From Robertmurraya massiliosenegalensis JC6 (GTDB lineage Bacteria; Bacillota; Bacilli; Bacillales; Cytobacillaceae), in the NCBI RefSeq assembly GCF_000311725.1, contig NZ_HE978514.1:428840-488615 (forward strand): a DNA stretch of 59,776 nucleotides, in the 5' to 3' direction. A program made the position numbers and the translations under genes. Within the stretch, counting starts at the first letter, position 1; each line of letters begins with the position of its first letter. The notes beneath the pieces are model-generated. The model had not been told where the DNA came from and did not search any database. It saw only the letters and a list, made by a program, of their open reading frames with translations. Below, piece by piece: positions 8,558 through 20,963 of the stretch.

Positions 8558-9106
8558 CTATTCTAGATTACTATGCCGTCTAAATACCTCATCATGTTCT
8601 AAACTTGATACCTTAGAATACAGATAACAAACTGCATCCAAGATGATATGGACACTTTGATCAAATAATGTTCCTAATGGTTGAATTGATTGTTCAGTTT
8701 CACTATTACGGTATTTCGTTGTAGCTGGTACAACAACCGCAAATGATGCATGTGATGCCAGTTCTGAATTTGAATCAGTTGTAATAGCAACTACTTCACA
8801 ACCTACAGAACTTGCTTTTTCAGCGGTCCACACAACACTTTTCGTCTTCCCTGAACCTGAAACAGCTACTAGCATATCCTCTGCTTCAATTGATGGTGTA
8901 GTTGTTTCTCCAACCACAAAAGTATTTGCGCCTAAATGCATTAATCTCATCGCAAATGATTTGGCCATAAACCCTGATCTTCCTTCACCAATGACAAAAA
9001 TTCGTTTACCACTAGCTAAAAGGGCAGCCACCTCTTCTAATGAATGTTCATCCACATTCCTCATTACACCTTGAATTTCATCTAAAATTAATTGGATCGT
9101 TTTCAT
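8558..9106 (-). CDS. hxlB: 6-phospho-3-hexuloisomerase (SIS domain)
   Basis: A 182-residue single SIS-domain protein, the normal length for HxlB. It would isomerise 3-hexulose-6-phosphate to fructose-6-phosphate in the ribulose monophosphate route of formaldehyde fixation. Seen motifs: IFVIGEGRSGFMAKSFAMRL, a conserved GSGKT (VAVSGSGKTKSV) sugar-phosphate loop, and the C-terminal PLGTLFDQS. The partner hxlA (hexulose-6-phosphate synthase) is not adjacent and not in this window. Possible alternative: another SIS sugar-phosphate isomerase. AAAGGAG ribosome sites lie upstream. Confidence 0.85.
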   Translation of the reverse strand: MKTIQLILDEIQGVMRNVDEHSLEEVAALLASGKRIFVIGEGRSGFMAKSFAMRLMHLGANTFVVGETTTPSIEAEDMLVAVSGSGKTKSVVWTAEKASSVGCEVVAITTDSNSELASHASFAVVVPATTKYRNSETEQSIQPLGTLFDQSVHIILDAVCYLYSKVSSLEHDEVFRRHSNLE

Positions 9107-9160
9107 CGTTACAGTACTCCTTTCTCCTTTTATAGTTTAACACCCATTGATTTTTTCATA

Positions 9161-9200
9161 AAAAAAGGAAAGGCAGTTGATAAGCACCGCCTTTCCTTTT
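9161..9200 (-). terminator. Intrinsic terminator of tcyP
   Basis: On the minus strand AAAAGGAAAGGC pairs with GCCTTTCCTTTT around a loop containing GTGCTTATCAAC, followed by further T residues. It directly follows the tcyP stop. Confidence 0.88.
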
Positions 9201-9204
9201 TGCC

Positions 9205-10599
9205 TTACGCTTCGACTACATCGTCCAAGCCGCCTTTTTCGTTGTATACTTTTTCATCAAATTCGCCTGTGATTTTTCCAGTTAGAACACCAGATGTCAT
9301 ACTACCACTTACGTTTAAAGCGGTACGTCCCATATCGATAAGTGGTTCAACTGAAATTAATAGACCGACGATTGCTACAGGTAGGTTTAATACTGAAAGT
9401 ACGATTAAAGAAGCGAATGTCGCTCCACCACCTACACCTGCAACACCAAATGATCCAATAATTACGACAAGAATTAACGATATGATAAAGCCAGGATCTA
9501 ATGGGTTAATTCCCACAGTTGGTGCAACCATAACCGCTAACATCGCTGGATAGATACCTGCACATCCATTTTGCCCAATCGTTAAGCTGAATGGTCCGAC
9601 AAAATTGGCAACCCCTGGAGAAACTCCAAAACCATCTGTTTGCGTTTTAATGTTAAGTGGCAATGTCCCAGCACTTGAACGAGAAGTAAATGCAAACGTT
9701 AAAGCTGGTAAAGCTTTTTTCACAAATGTAACGGGACTTAGCTTTGCAACACTAATCATTAATAAGTGAACAAGGAACATCGCAATAAGCGCTACATATG
9801 ATGCAATCACAAATTTCCCTAAATTCATGATCGCAGCATAATCACTCGTTGCCGCTACTTTTGTCATTAATGCTAATACTCCATATGGTGTTAAACGCAA
9901 TATTAATGTCACGATACGCATTACGATTGCGTAGAATGACTCCACAATTTTTGCGAATAATTCTGCTTGTTCAGGTTGCTTTCTTCTTACCCCTAAGTAA
10001 GCAATACCGATAAAGGATGCAAAAATGACGACTGCAATTGTTGATGTAGATCGAGAACCTGCTAAGTCTGCAAATGGATTCGTTGGAATAAACGATAGAA
10101 TTTGCTGTGGAATCGTCATCCCTTCAACTGTTGCCACTCGCTCTGTAAGTGATTCAATGCGCGCATTTTCAGCATCTCCTGCTTGCAATTGAACACCCTC
10201 TAAACCGAATCCTAGTGCAGCTCCGATTCCGATTGCAGCTGCAATCCCTGTTGTAACTAACAAAATTCCGATTCCGTAAAAACTAATTTTACCAAGATTT
10301 TTTGAAACCGTAACTTTCGTAAATGCCGCAACGATAGAAATAAATACTAACGGCATGACAATCATTTGAAGCAAGCTAACATAACCTGAACCAACGATAT
10401 TAAACCACTGGATCGTCGTATCCGTTACTTCAGATGATGTACCGTAAATAAGATGAATAATAATACCAAATAGAATACCTAAACCAAGCCCTGCGAAAAC
10501 TCGCTTTGAGAATGTCACATGTTTCTTTTGCATGATATATAAACCGATAATAATCGCTAATAGAATAGCAATATTGACGATAACAAGAAACGTATTCAA
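9205..10599 (-). CDS. tcyP: L-cystine transporter, sodium:dicarboxylate symporter family
   Basis: A 464-residue multi-pass protein of the DAACS (SLC1-like) family, close in length and sequence to B. subtilis TcyP (463 aa), which imports L-cystine by cation symport. Typical features are LLQMIVMPLVFISIVAAFTK, the re-entrant TSRSSAGTLPLN loop, GQNGCAGIYPAM and GVAGVGGGATFASL. I set the start at TTG (10599): AAGGAGGAG lies about nine bases upstream and the length then fits the family, whereas the ATG at 10638 gives an unsupported 13-residue extension. Confidence 0.92.
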   Translation of the reverse strand: MNTFLVIVNIAILLAIIIGLYIMQKKHVTFSKRVFAGLGLGILFGIIIHLIYGTSSEVTDTTIQWFNIVGSGYVSLLQMIVMPLVFISIVAAFTKVTVSKNLGKISFYGIGILLVTTGIAAAIGIGAALGFGLEGVQLQAGDAENARIESLTERVATVEGMTIPQQILSFIPTNPFADLAGSRSTSTIAVVIFASFIGIAYLGVRRKQPEQAELFAKIVESFYAIVMRIVTLILRLTPYGVLALMTKVAATSDYAAIMNLGKFVIASYVALIAMFLVHLLMISVAKLSPVTFVKKALPALTFAFTSRSSAGTLPLNIKTQTDGFGVSPGVANFVGPFSLTIGQNGCAGIYPAMLAVMVAPTVGINPLDPGFIISLILVVIIGSFGVAGVGGGATFASLIVLSVLNLPVAIVGLLISVEPLIDMGRTALNVSGSMTSGVLTGKITGEFDEKVYNEKGGLDDVVEA

Positions 10600-10703
10600 A
10601 TTAAGTCTCCTCCTTATGTATAAATTAACAACATTCACTACTATAATACATTAAAACCTATTGGTAAAGTCTGAATTACTTTTAAAAAAAATGGTCTTTC
10701 CCT

Positions 10704-11471
10704 TCAAGACAACTTTTTCACTCTTTCGCTTATTTTCCTTTGAATACAATAATGCGTTTGAGCAATAATTTTGTCACGATCATGATCCATTGAAGCAACG
10801 TGATAGGAATTATGCAAGGTGACCACTTCCTTCTCAACGGAACCAATCTTTTCATATATATATTTCGTATTTTCGGGTGGAACAACATGATCGATGGCTG
10901 ATTTAAAAGCTAGTATTGGAACCTTGATTGTTGGTAAAATCTCAGGCGTTTTCTTCATTAATTCTTGCAGTTGATGGATCGCTTGCAGAGGAACTTTAGG
11001 ATAGGTGATTTCATGAACATCATTTAATTTAATATCTGGTGCTGTCTCATCAAGATATTTCGGCTCCTGTTTTCCGTTCCATTTTTCATAATTGGGTAGA
11101 GTCAAGGCTGGATTAATCAGCATGATCCCGTTTATATCCTTATATTTATGCGCAAGCCAAAGCGTTAATGTCCCTCCCATCGATTGTCCCATCACATAGA
11201 TGGTCGAACATTGCTTTTTTAATAAATGATATCCCTTTTCAAGTTCTAAAAACCAATCTACATACGTAGCATTCTCCAAATCTTGATAAGCGGTTCCATG
11301 TCCTGTTAATCTTGGTGCGTAGACTGTATACCCCAACTCTGAAAATTTCTCCCCCAAATATTGAACACTTTGAGGAGTTCCCATGAATCCATGTGAAAGC
11401 AACAGTCCAATCTCATTCCCTTTTAGAAAAAAGGATTCAGCCCCTTCCATAACTGGGAAAATTTCTTTCAT
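10704..11471 (-). CDS. Alpha/beta-hydrolase, Est30-like carboxylesterase/lipase
   Basis: A 255-residue cytoplasmic hydrolase. The nucleophile Ser lies in GQSMGG, the acid in AIDHVVPPENT and the catalytic His in NSYHVASMDHD; the oxyanion loop is LLSHGFMGTPQSV. This pattern fits the monoacylglycerol lipase / carboxylesterase Est30 group of Bacillaceae. A GGGGGAGGAG ribosome site fixes the start. It seems to be a monocistronic gene between tcyP and katG; the natural substrate is unknown. Confidence 0.88.
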   Translation of the reverse strand: MKEIFPVMEGAESFFLKGNEIGLLLSHGFMGTPQSVQYLGEKFSELGYTVYAPRLTGHGTAYQDLENATYVDWFLELEKGYHLLKKQCSTIYVMGQSMGGTLTLWLAHKYKDINGIMLINPALTLPNYEKWNGKQEPKYLDETAPDIKLNDVHEITYPKVPLQAIHQLQELMKKTPEILPTIKVPILAFKSAIDHVVPPENTKYIYEKIGSVEKEVVTLHNSYHVASMDHDRDKIIAQTHYCIQRKISERVKKLS

Positions 11472-14214
<2,743 letters not shown>

Positions 14215-14221
14215 TGATATG

Positions 14222-14260
14222 AAAAACCACTCGCATTATCATTTGCGAGTGGTTTTTTTG
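14222..14260 (+). terminator. Intrinsic terminator of katG
   Basis: AAAAACCACTCGCA pairs perfectly with TGCGAGTGGTTTTT around a short loop and is followed by more T residues. Confidence 0.93.
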
Positions 14261-14618
14261 TTTTAAGGAGAAATTATAGTGCCCACGCTGTCCACCTGAA
14301 CTGTTCGAATCACACACCATTATACTGATGCTCTTTACAAAGAAATTGCCCCTTTTTAAGTAAGAACAACATTAAATCTTCATAACTAACTGGATTACTT
14401 ATAACCTGATACTCTTCCATTTCAATCTTAGATCCAAATTAATCCAGACCGAATCTATCTCTTATTCTCCTACAATTTTTTATATTTTTACCTAAATCTT
14501 GTTGCATACATCTCAATGTAAATTTTTCGTAAATACACCTAAATCCATTCTGAAAACCTTTATAATTATAAATGCGAATCATGTCGAATTCAATTACCGT
14601 CATCATGGGAGACATTAT
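14261..14618. other. Intergenic region after katG
   Basis: About 360 bases of AT-rich sequence without a convincing ORF or RNA. An in-frame ATG at 14499 could extend the next gene by 40 codons, but it has no ribosome site and the extension is not membrane-like or domain-like. Confidence 0.4.
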
Positions 14619-16070
14619 ATGTTTAATAATAGAAATAGAACGATAGGCTACATTATCCTTGTGATCTTAGGAGTTCTAGGAAATTTTTTTAATGTAGATC
14701 TATTTTTAGGAATCAATTTTATCTTTGGCTCAGTTTTTATGTTAATTATTATTCGTTATTTTACTTTTAAACTTACTGTTTTTGCAGCCATTATTTCAGG
14801 TCTTTATACTGTCTTTTTATGGAATAACCTCTACGGGATGTTATACTTAGTGATAGAGATTTCTGTCATTGCAGCCCTATATTACAAGGTTAAGAAAAGT
14901 TTTACGTTATGGACCATTTTATTTTTTCTTGTCATCGGTATTCCATTATAAGCCGGAGACGCATTATTATTAGAAGTATCCAATCGAATTAAAAAAATCA
15001 GCAGTGACCATTTCATTATTTCACGATTGGGTGGGGATGAATTTATTATTCTCGTACCTGGAATTGACGCAATATCTGAAGTCAGAGAAATAGCTGATAA
15101 TCTAGTGAAATCATTAAGTATTCCATATAAGGTAAGGGAAAATGAATACTTTTTGTCTGCAAGTATCGGAATCAGTCTTTATCCTGAAGATGGTAAAGAC
15201 CTCGACACATTAATCAAAAATGCGGATATTGCGATGTACACAGCAAAAGACAACGGAAAGAATAACTATACATTTTATAGTACCGAAATTAATAAAGATA
15301 TTGTATCAAGAGTCGTTATTGAAAACGAATTAAGAATAGCCATTGAAGAAGAACGACTAAATTTGTATTATCAGCCTCAAGTAAACATTGAAACGGGAAA
15401 GATAATTGGCTTGGAAGCATTAATTCGGTGGCAACATCCAACCCTTGGATTTGTTTCACCAAGTACATTTATCCCTGTTGCCGAAGAAACTGGGCTCATC
15501 ATAAAAATCGGAGACTGGGTATTAAATAAGGCTTGTAAGGACTTAAAATCCTTACAAGATTCTGGTTGGAATTCGCTAACCATGTCTGTGAATATATCAA
15601 TGATTCAGATCCTTCACAAAGATTTAATCCAATCAGTTGAAAATGCTCTGCATAATTTTGATATTGCGCCCGATCAATTAAAGCTCGAGATCACTGAAAG
15701 CGTAGCAATGTCTCAACCAGAGTACGTTATTTCAAAACTATATAGCCTGAAAGAAATTGGAGTAGATTTAGCTCTAGATGATTTTGGTACGGGATACTCT
15801 TCCTTAAATTATCTAAAACTGCTCCCAGTAGATGTATTAAAAATAGACCGTGAGTTTATTAGAGAACTAGAAGAGGATACAGATAATATAACGATTGTCA
15901 AAGCCTTGATTGAAGTCGCTCACAGCCTAAACATGACCGTAATTGCTGAGGGAGTTGAAACAAAGAAACAAGATGAGATCCTTAGCCACATCAATTGTGA
16001 TCAAATTCAAGGATATTATTATAGTAGACCACTTCCAATGAATGATTTGGTGAAGCTTCTGACTTCATAA
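14619..16070 (+). pseudogene. Broken membrane-GGDEF-EAL cyclic-di-GMP gene (internal deletion plus stop)
   Basis: The first part (from ATG 14619, weak GGGAGA site) encodes about 110 residues of hydrophobic helices that stop at TAA 14949. In the same frame the sequence continues as AGDALLLEVSNRI, the middle of a GGDEF domain, then RLGGDEFIIL and a complete EAL domain (EALIRW, EITES, LDDFGTGYSS, LKIDREF, AEGVET, QGYYYSRP). The rest of the sensor and the first half of GGDEF, including its metal-binding Asp and NDxxGH region, are missing. Thus an internal deletion joined two segments and left a stop. A shorter product with an intact EAL domain could start inside, for example near 15027, but no ribosome site is seen. 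Confidence 0.85.
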
Positions 16071-16159
16071 AACATTTTGATTCAAACTCTAGTTGCTGTG
16101 CAAATTAATTGTACATATTGCTTTGCTCCCAAATATCTAGAATTTAAAAACCCATGATA

Positions 16160-16202
16160 GAAAGCAAGAGGAGAAAACGGGTTGTTTTCTCCTCTTGCTT
16201 TC
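16160..16202. terminator. Long perfect hairpin between convergent genes
   Basis: GAAAGCAAGAGGAGAAAAC and its exact complement form a 19-bp stem around a five-base loop. It lies between the rightward EAL gene and the leftward jetC gene and could terminate both, although the U runs are poor. Confidence 0.65.
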
Positions 16203-16305
16203 TTGTTAATGACTCTTTTATTGGAACGTTACCAACAAATAAATGCCCCCAACGGGATTGAAGCTCAAGACAAGCGAGACCCTCAAGTTTGATCCTGATA
16301 TATTA

Positions 16306-16487
16306 CAGGAAAAATTCCGCTTAATTAGTAAATAACTTGAAAACAAGCTTAAATAGCAGGAGAATTTCCGTCTATCAATTGAAAAAACGTGAAAATTGAC
16401 GTTTTTGTTATACATAAGCGGAAATTCTTCCCCTATTTTCTCCAAAACCATCTCCATTATGGATGTAACAGGAAATTCTCCGCTTAT
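16306..16487. repeat. Four copies of a CAGGARAATTCCGCTTA-like repeat
   Basis: Related 18-20 bp words occur at 16306-16323 (CAGGAAAAATTCCGCTTA), 16357-16374 (CAGGAGAATTTCCGTCTA), 16414-16433 (inverted) and 16469-16487 (CAGGAAATTCTCCGCTTAT), about 51-57 bp apart. Each has an imperfect GGAAATTCC-like core. They fill the gap downstream of jetC. They look like small dispersed intergenic repeats of a Bacillus genome. Confidence 0.7.
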
Positions 16488-16535
16488 CGTACTGTAGTGG
16501 TTACCAGATTTAAGAGAGCAGCCTTGTTTTGGCTC

Positions 16536-19500
16536 TTAAAACAATGCCATCTGTTCCTGTTCCCCTAGTCTTACCATTGCTTCAGGGTCATTGTCTTTAA
16601 AGAATGCGGTTCGGATTTCTTTATTCTTGGTCATGATTTTTGTTTCTCCGCTTGCTGATTCTCTAAGGCGACAGCTGTAAATGACAGGAAAATATTTTCG
16701 AATAAACTTCCCTTCTGCATGAGCAGTAAGGGCGATAATTTGAAAACCTAATTGTTCAGCAATAAAGAATACTGGATCTAACACATGGTCACTTGATGCT
16801 TTTCCAAAAGGATTGTCGACAATAACTGTTCGATGACGCTTTTGGTTTCCTTGTAGTGGTACTCTCTTTTCTGCTAAATAGTTCAGAATGCCAAGGAAGA
16901 GTGTCATGTTTTTACTCCATTTTTCTCCACCAGACCAAGCATTTGATTTTTCCCAGCTAGTCAGTGCACCGCTTACTTTTCCATCGTTGCTGACTTTTCT
17001 ACACTTTACGCTGATATCTTTTTCTTTCATCACATTCTTCAGTAACTGTTTTGTATGGAGCCATTTTTCAATTTGTTTGCGAATTAGCGACTCGTCTTCT
17101 TTTCCTTCATCGTCTCTATATTCTTCTTTATCTAGTTGGATCACCATCCAATCGATATGATGACGGAGGGCTTCTTTTCCTTCTTGCTCATCCCAATCTG
17201 GAACCGAGAAGATATAAATGTCTTTTGTTTTATCCTCCACTTTCACACGCGTTTGCTTTGGAATTAACCTTAATTCATCTGCAATGGTTTGGAGATAAAG
17301 ATGCAGATGGGAAATGAATTGTTGCAACTGCTTATCATGCTCCCTCATATCTTCCTCGGCAATCTTTACTGTACGATAAATCCGATCGCTCATTTTTTCT
17401 TGCCACTCGATCACATCGTCATATGTCGTTTTATGTTCAATCCCTGTGATACATGTATTTCGTAGTTTAATGTCTATGATGTGATTATTACAGAACTTAA
17501 CGAAATGTCCTTTTTCTTCATTTCTCTTTTTTTCCAGAGAGGTCACTTTATCTTGTATAGAGGTGATGGTTTTCACTAGCTCTGAAATAATCTTCATTCG
17601 CTTATACGCATAATCGTTTTTTATTTGATCTTCTAATAGATGTTCACGGACATTTTCATGTAAAAAAGCAAAGCGCATATCTTGCTTCTCTAGTTCTACG
17701 ATGGCTTTCTCAATGATCTTCTCTAAAGTCTGATATCTCTTTAGTTCACTCGTTAAAAACTGATATCTTTCATCCAATCTTTTTTGCTCAAGCTTAAGTT
17801 GTTCCTTTACCTGTGTGAGAGACTCTTTAAACACTTCGATTTCCTGGTAAACTTGCTGAAAATCATCTTTACGGAGGTCATATTCATTTTTGGCTTTATT
17901 CCACGCTTCCCAAAGTCGATCTACTTTAGGTTTCATTGACTCCATTCTTTCTTCTTGTTTCCTAATTAACTGACTAAGCCGGATGATTTCTTCGTCCCCA
18001 TGAGCTGGAAACTCGATTGCATCAACTAATCCGTATTGTTGTATGAACAATGTCTTTTCTTTGCTTAGCTCCTTAAGCTTCTCTTTGACATTTTGTAGAT
18101 TACTTTCTATTATTTCTCTTCCTTGTTGCCTATCTTGTAGCTTATTACTTAATGATTTCCGTTCTTCTACTAAAAGTTCCTTGCTTTTGGCAGCGTACTT
18201 TGGTTGAGCATCCATGACTTCTTTATAATAGGCATCACCCTTTAAATTATATAGTGGCTCCTTAGCCAAAGTTAATTGTGAAACTAATGCACTAAGTTCT
18301 TCCTCTAGATTTGCATGAAGCCTCCCAGAGCGTTCCAGCCTTTTAGATACTTTATCGATTTCCTCGCGAATTTTTATTAGTTCCTGCTTAAAAAACTCAA
18401 AGTCTTTCTTTTTCGAAAAGTAATTTCTTCCTTTCGAAAGCCGAGCTTCTAAGCCTTGATAAATATCTCTAACTTCAGATAATCGCTTTTGATAATCGAC
18501 TGTCTCTTTTTCTTTCTGTTCAATTTGTATCGTTCTTTCATGCAATACCCTTTTATGTTTTGCTTCTTCATCAGAAGCTATTTTAAACTGCTCTTTTAAT
18601 TCAGCGTACTGTTCAAACGGATACTTCATTACAAATTCACGAACTTTTGACAAAATTGTTCTCCAGCTGTGAAGTTCTGTTTCTTTTTTCAATCGCTCTT
18701 CCTTTGATTGATCCGCTAACTTTTGAACCTCCATTTTCCAATCCTTAAACTTCTCATTAGACAGATTTTCCTTCCAAATACGAGGAAAAATATGCTGGTC
18801 ACTGGATTCTTTCTGATCACGAATGAGCATCCGTGCTTCTTCTTCCGTGCAAATATAGACTGGATGTGTCATCTCCATCTCGACAGAAAGTAGTTTCTCT
18901 CGTAATTTCTGTATTTCTGATTCTGTCACAATGAACGTAATAGCCCAATACGGATAAATAGAATGATAATCCTCTATTGCATCTCCCAATGAACGGGCAG
19001 CCTGTTGAACGAAATCGGCCCCTAGCTCAAGATATGCAAACTGATTTCGCCAACGATTTTTCCAAATTTCGAGTTTCGGGTCAGCAGTAAATGTAGTACT
19101 GTTTGCATAGTCATCTGCAGATCTCGTTGCTTGTCTTTCTTTAAATAAGAGTTCTTCTTTTTCTCTTAATAACTTCTCTACTTTTTCCTCAAGCTGAGTA
19201 ATCATCGTTTCTTCTTTTTCATAAATCGAAGTGTAATGATGCCATTGAGGCATTTGAACAATCACTTCAGATAAAATCTCGTTTTGCTGGTCTTCAATTA
19301 CGTTTATTTGTTGTTTGTACGTGATTGTCTCTTTGCGGAAATGTTCGTATTCAGCTTGTATAATTGGCAAAGTATTTTTAAGCTCACGTTTTGTTTGCTC
19401 CAGTTCTTTTATATGTCTTTCAAAAGAGATGATCTCTTTATCGTAATTCTGGTAGTCATGCTCCCATTTTGGAAATTCATCCTCTACTCTTTCTTTTAAA

Positions 19501-20963
19501 GGATTAGCCAAAATCTCTTTTGCCAATTCGAGCATATCTTTTTCAACGAACTCTTTCCTACTATTTTGATCCGTTTCTTTTAGTTGCCAGTTTCTTATCT
19601 CTTGTTCAAGACCACGTAATTCCTTTTTACTTATAGTAATTTCATCCTGCTTCCGACCTTGTTGCAACTCTATTTGCTTAATATCTCTTTGAATTTTCTC
19701 TTCCTCATTAAGGAAATACCCTTTCAAATAAGCCGTATTGTCTGCTAACTGTTCCTCTAGGTCGCTCGTTTCTTCATCTCTTTCTAGTAAATTTAACTGC
19801 TCTTTAAAATGGCTTTGCAATTGTTCATTTCTTGTTATTTCCCCATTCACCTTCGAAACTCTAAGCTGTGCTAATCGGCCTTTTTTTACTTTTCCGTCCT
19901 GCACTAGTTGTTCTAATTCATCCTGCTCCATTTTGTATTTTTCAAAGGCTTCATCTCTCTTTTGCTCTAAAAGTGTAATTTCATAAGATTTCTCCTTACG
20001 CTCCCACTCTTTCTTTTCAGCCTGCCAATCTTCTAGGTTAGTCTGAATTTTTGATAGAGTTTCTTTCGTTTCTTCTTGCTCTTGCTTTGTATGAAGATAT
20101 AGAGCTTTCGCATTCACTTTTTGTTCTTCTAATTGTTTTTCTACTTCGTCTAATTGTTTAAAAGAAGACACGTAACTCTCAATTTGCTTTTCTACTTGTT
20201 TGTTCTCTTCGATCACTCGTCTTAACCGTTTATGTGCTTTAAAATGCTCACGCTGCTTCTCAAAAGTTTGGACGAAATCGGTAGAGCCTTTGCCAGCAAT
20301 CGCTTCTTCTACTGTCGGGATCAGTAACTGGTCAACAAGCTGTGAAGTCGTTTTACAACCATCAAAAAAGCTCTCTACTCCACCTTCTGAGCTATTAATA
20401 ACCGCAATTTTTTTCCATTCCGAAGCAATGATTTTAAATCGTTCCTCTAAATATTGATGATAGCCTTTCACCGTATCAAATGTATTTGCTTTCAATGGAT
20501 GTGTGGATTTCATCATAGAATAATATTCATTCATCTCATCACGGTTTGCAGGGCGTACCTTGCTATCGACACTCTGCCTAACAAAGGGTAGCTCCTCAAT
20601 TCGATGCTTGTCCCCTTCTTCATACTCATAGGTATAACGATATGATTTTACTCCCTCTTTCGCCATAAATAAGGTAACAGCTGTGAGCCCATAGCGCCTC
20701 GGCTTTTCATTGATAATCCATTCAATCGCAATATGCGCACTCGAAGATTCTAATGAAAGAGTATCCTTCATTTTACGTTCTGCAAGTTCCGCATTGGGGA
20801 GAATCGCCTGGATAGCCGTCTGAATAAATACGGTCTTTCCACCCCCATTTTCTAACAAAATTGCACCATTGTGGCTATCAAAAAGGAAAATGTCGTCATT
20901 ATAACGTTTTGCTCCACCTTCATAGACGACATTGGTGAATCTAATTTTTGAAATCGAAGGCAT
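16536..20963 (-). CDS. jetC: Wadjet-type SMC-like ATPase JetC
   Basis: A 1475-residue MukB/SMC-like protein: N-terminal ATPase half with Walker A ENGGGKT (residues 38-44), very long coiled coil (about 230-1200, rich in E/K/Q heptads) and a C-terminal half with the ABC signature WSGGEKWSKN and a Walker B strand TVIVDNPFGKASS. In place of the usual Asp-Glu pair this reads Asp-Asn, followed by a D-loop-like region and the switch HAEGKF. Wadjet systems extrude loops on and cleave small circular DNA such as plasmids. The ATG touches the jetB stop (TAGATG), and AGGAGG lies inside jetB. It is the last gene of the jetD-A-B-C operon. Confidence 0.9.
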   Translation of the reverse strand: MPSISKIRFTNVVYEGGAKRYNDDIFLFDSHNGAILLENGGGKTVFIQTAIQAILPNAELAERKMKDTLSLESSSAHIAIEWIINEKPRRYGLTAVTLFMAKEGVKSYRYTYEYEEGDKHRIEELPFVRQSVDSKVRPANRDEMNEYYSMMKSTHPLKANTFDTVKGYHQYLEERFKIIASEWKKIAVINSSEGGVESFFDGCKTTSQLVDQLLIPTVEEAIAGKGSTDFVQTFEKQREHFKAHKRLRRVIEENKQVEKQIESYVSSFKQLDEVEKQLEEQKVNAKALYLHTKQEQEETKETLSKIQTNLEDWQAEKKEWERKEKSYEITLLEQKRDEAFEKYKMEQDELEQLVQDGKVKKGRLAQLRVSKVNGEITRNEQLQSHFKEQLNLLERDEETSDLEEQLADNTAYLKGYFLNEEEKIQRDIKQIELQQGRKQDEITISKKELRGLEQEIRNWQLKETDQNSRKEFVEKDMLELAKEILANPLKERVEDEFPKWEHDYQNYDKEIISFERHIKELEQTKRELKNTLPIIQAEYEHFRKETITYKQQINVIEDQQNEILSEVIVQMPQWHHYTSIYEKEETMITQLEEKVEKLLREKEELLFKERQATRSADDYANSTTFTADPKLEIWKNRWRNQFAYLELGADFVQQAARSLGDAIEDYHSIYPYWAITFIVTESEIQKLREKLLSVEMEMTHPVYICTEEEARMLIRDQKESSDQHIFPRIWKENLSNEKFKDWKMEVQKLADQSKEERLKKETELHSWRTILSKVREFVMKYPFEQYAELKEQFKIASDEEAKHKRVLHERTIQIEQKEKETVDYQKRLSEVRDIYQGLEARLSKGRNYFSKKKDFEFFKQELIKIREEIDKVSKRLERSGRLHANLEEELSALVSQLTLAKEPLYNLKGDAYYKEVMDAQPKYAAKSKELLVEERKSLSNKLQDRQQGREIIESNLQNVKEKLKELSKEKTLFIQQYGLVDAIEFPAHGDEEIIRLSQLIRKQEERMESMKPKVDRLWEAWNKAKNEYDLRKDDFQQVYQEIEVFKESLTQVKEQLKLEQKRLDERYQFLTSELKRYQTLEKIIEKAIVELEKQDMRFAFLHENVREHLLEDQIKNDYAYKRMKIISELVKTITSIQDKVTSLEKKRNEEKGHFVKFCNNHIIDIKLRNTCITGIEHKTTYDDVIEWQEKMSDRIYRTVKIAEEDMREHDKQLQQFISHLHLYLQTIADELRLIPKQTRVKVEDKTKDIYIFSVPDWDEQEGKEALRHHIDWMVIQLDKEEYRDDEGKEDESLIRKQIEKWLHTKQLLKNVMKEKDISVKCRKVSNDGKVSGALTSWEKSNAWSGGEKWSKNMTLFLGILNYLAEKRVPLQGNQKRHRTVIVDNPFGKASSDHVLDPVFFIAEQLGFQIIALTAHAEGKFIRKYFPVIYSCRLRESASGETKIMTKNKEIRTAFFKDNDPEAMVRLGEQEQMALF

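Noticed and set aside
16218-16457. 79-codon minus-strand ORF after jetC
   Set aside because: It is made of the GGAAATTCCGC repeats and spans their inverted copy; no ribosome site and no domain.
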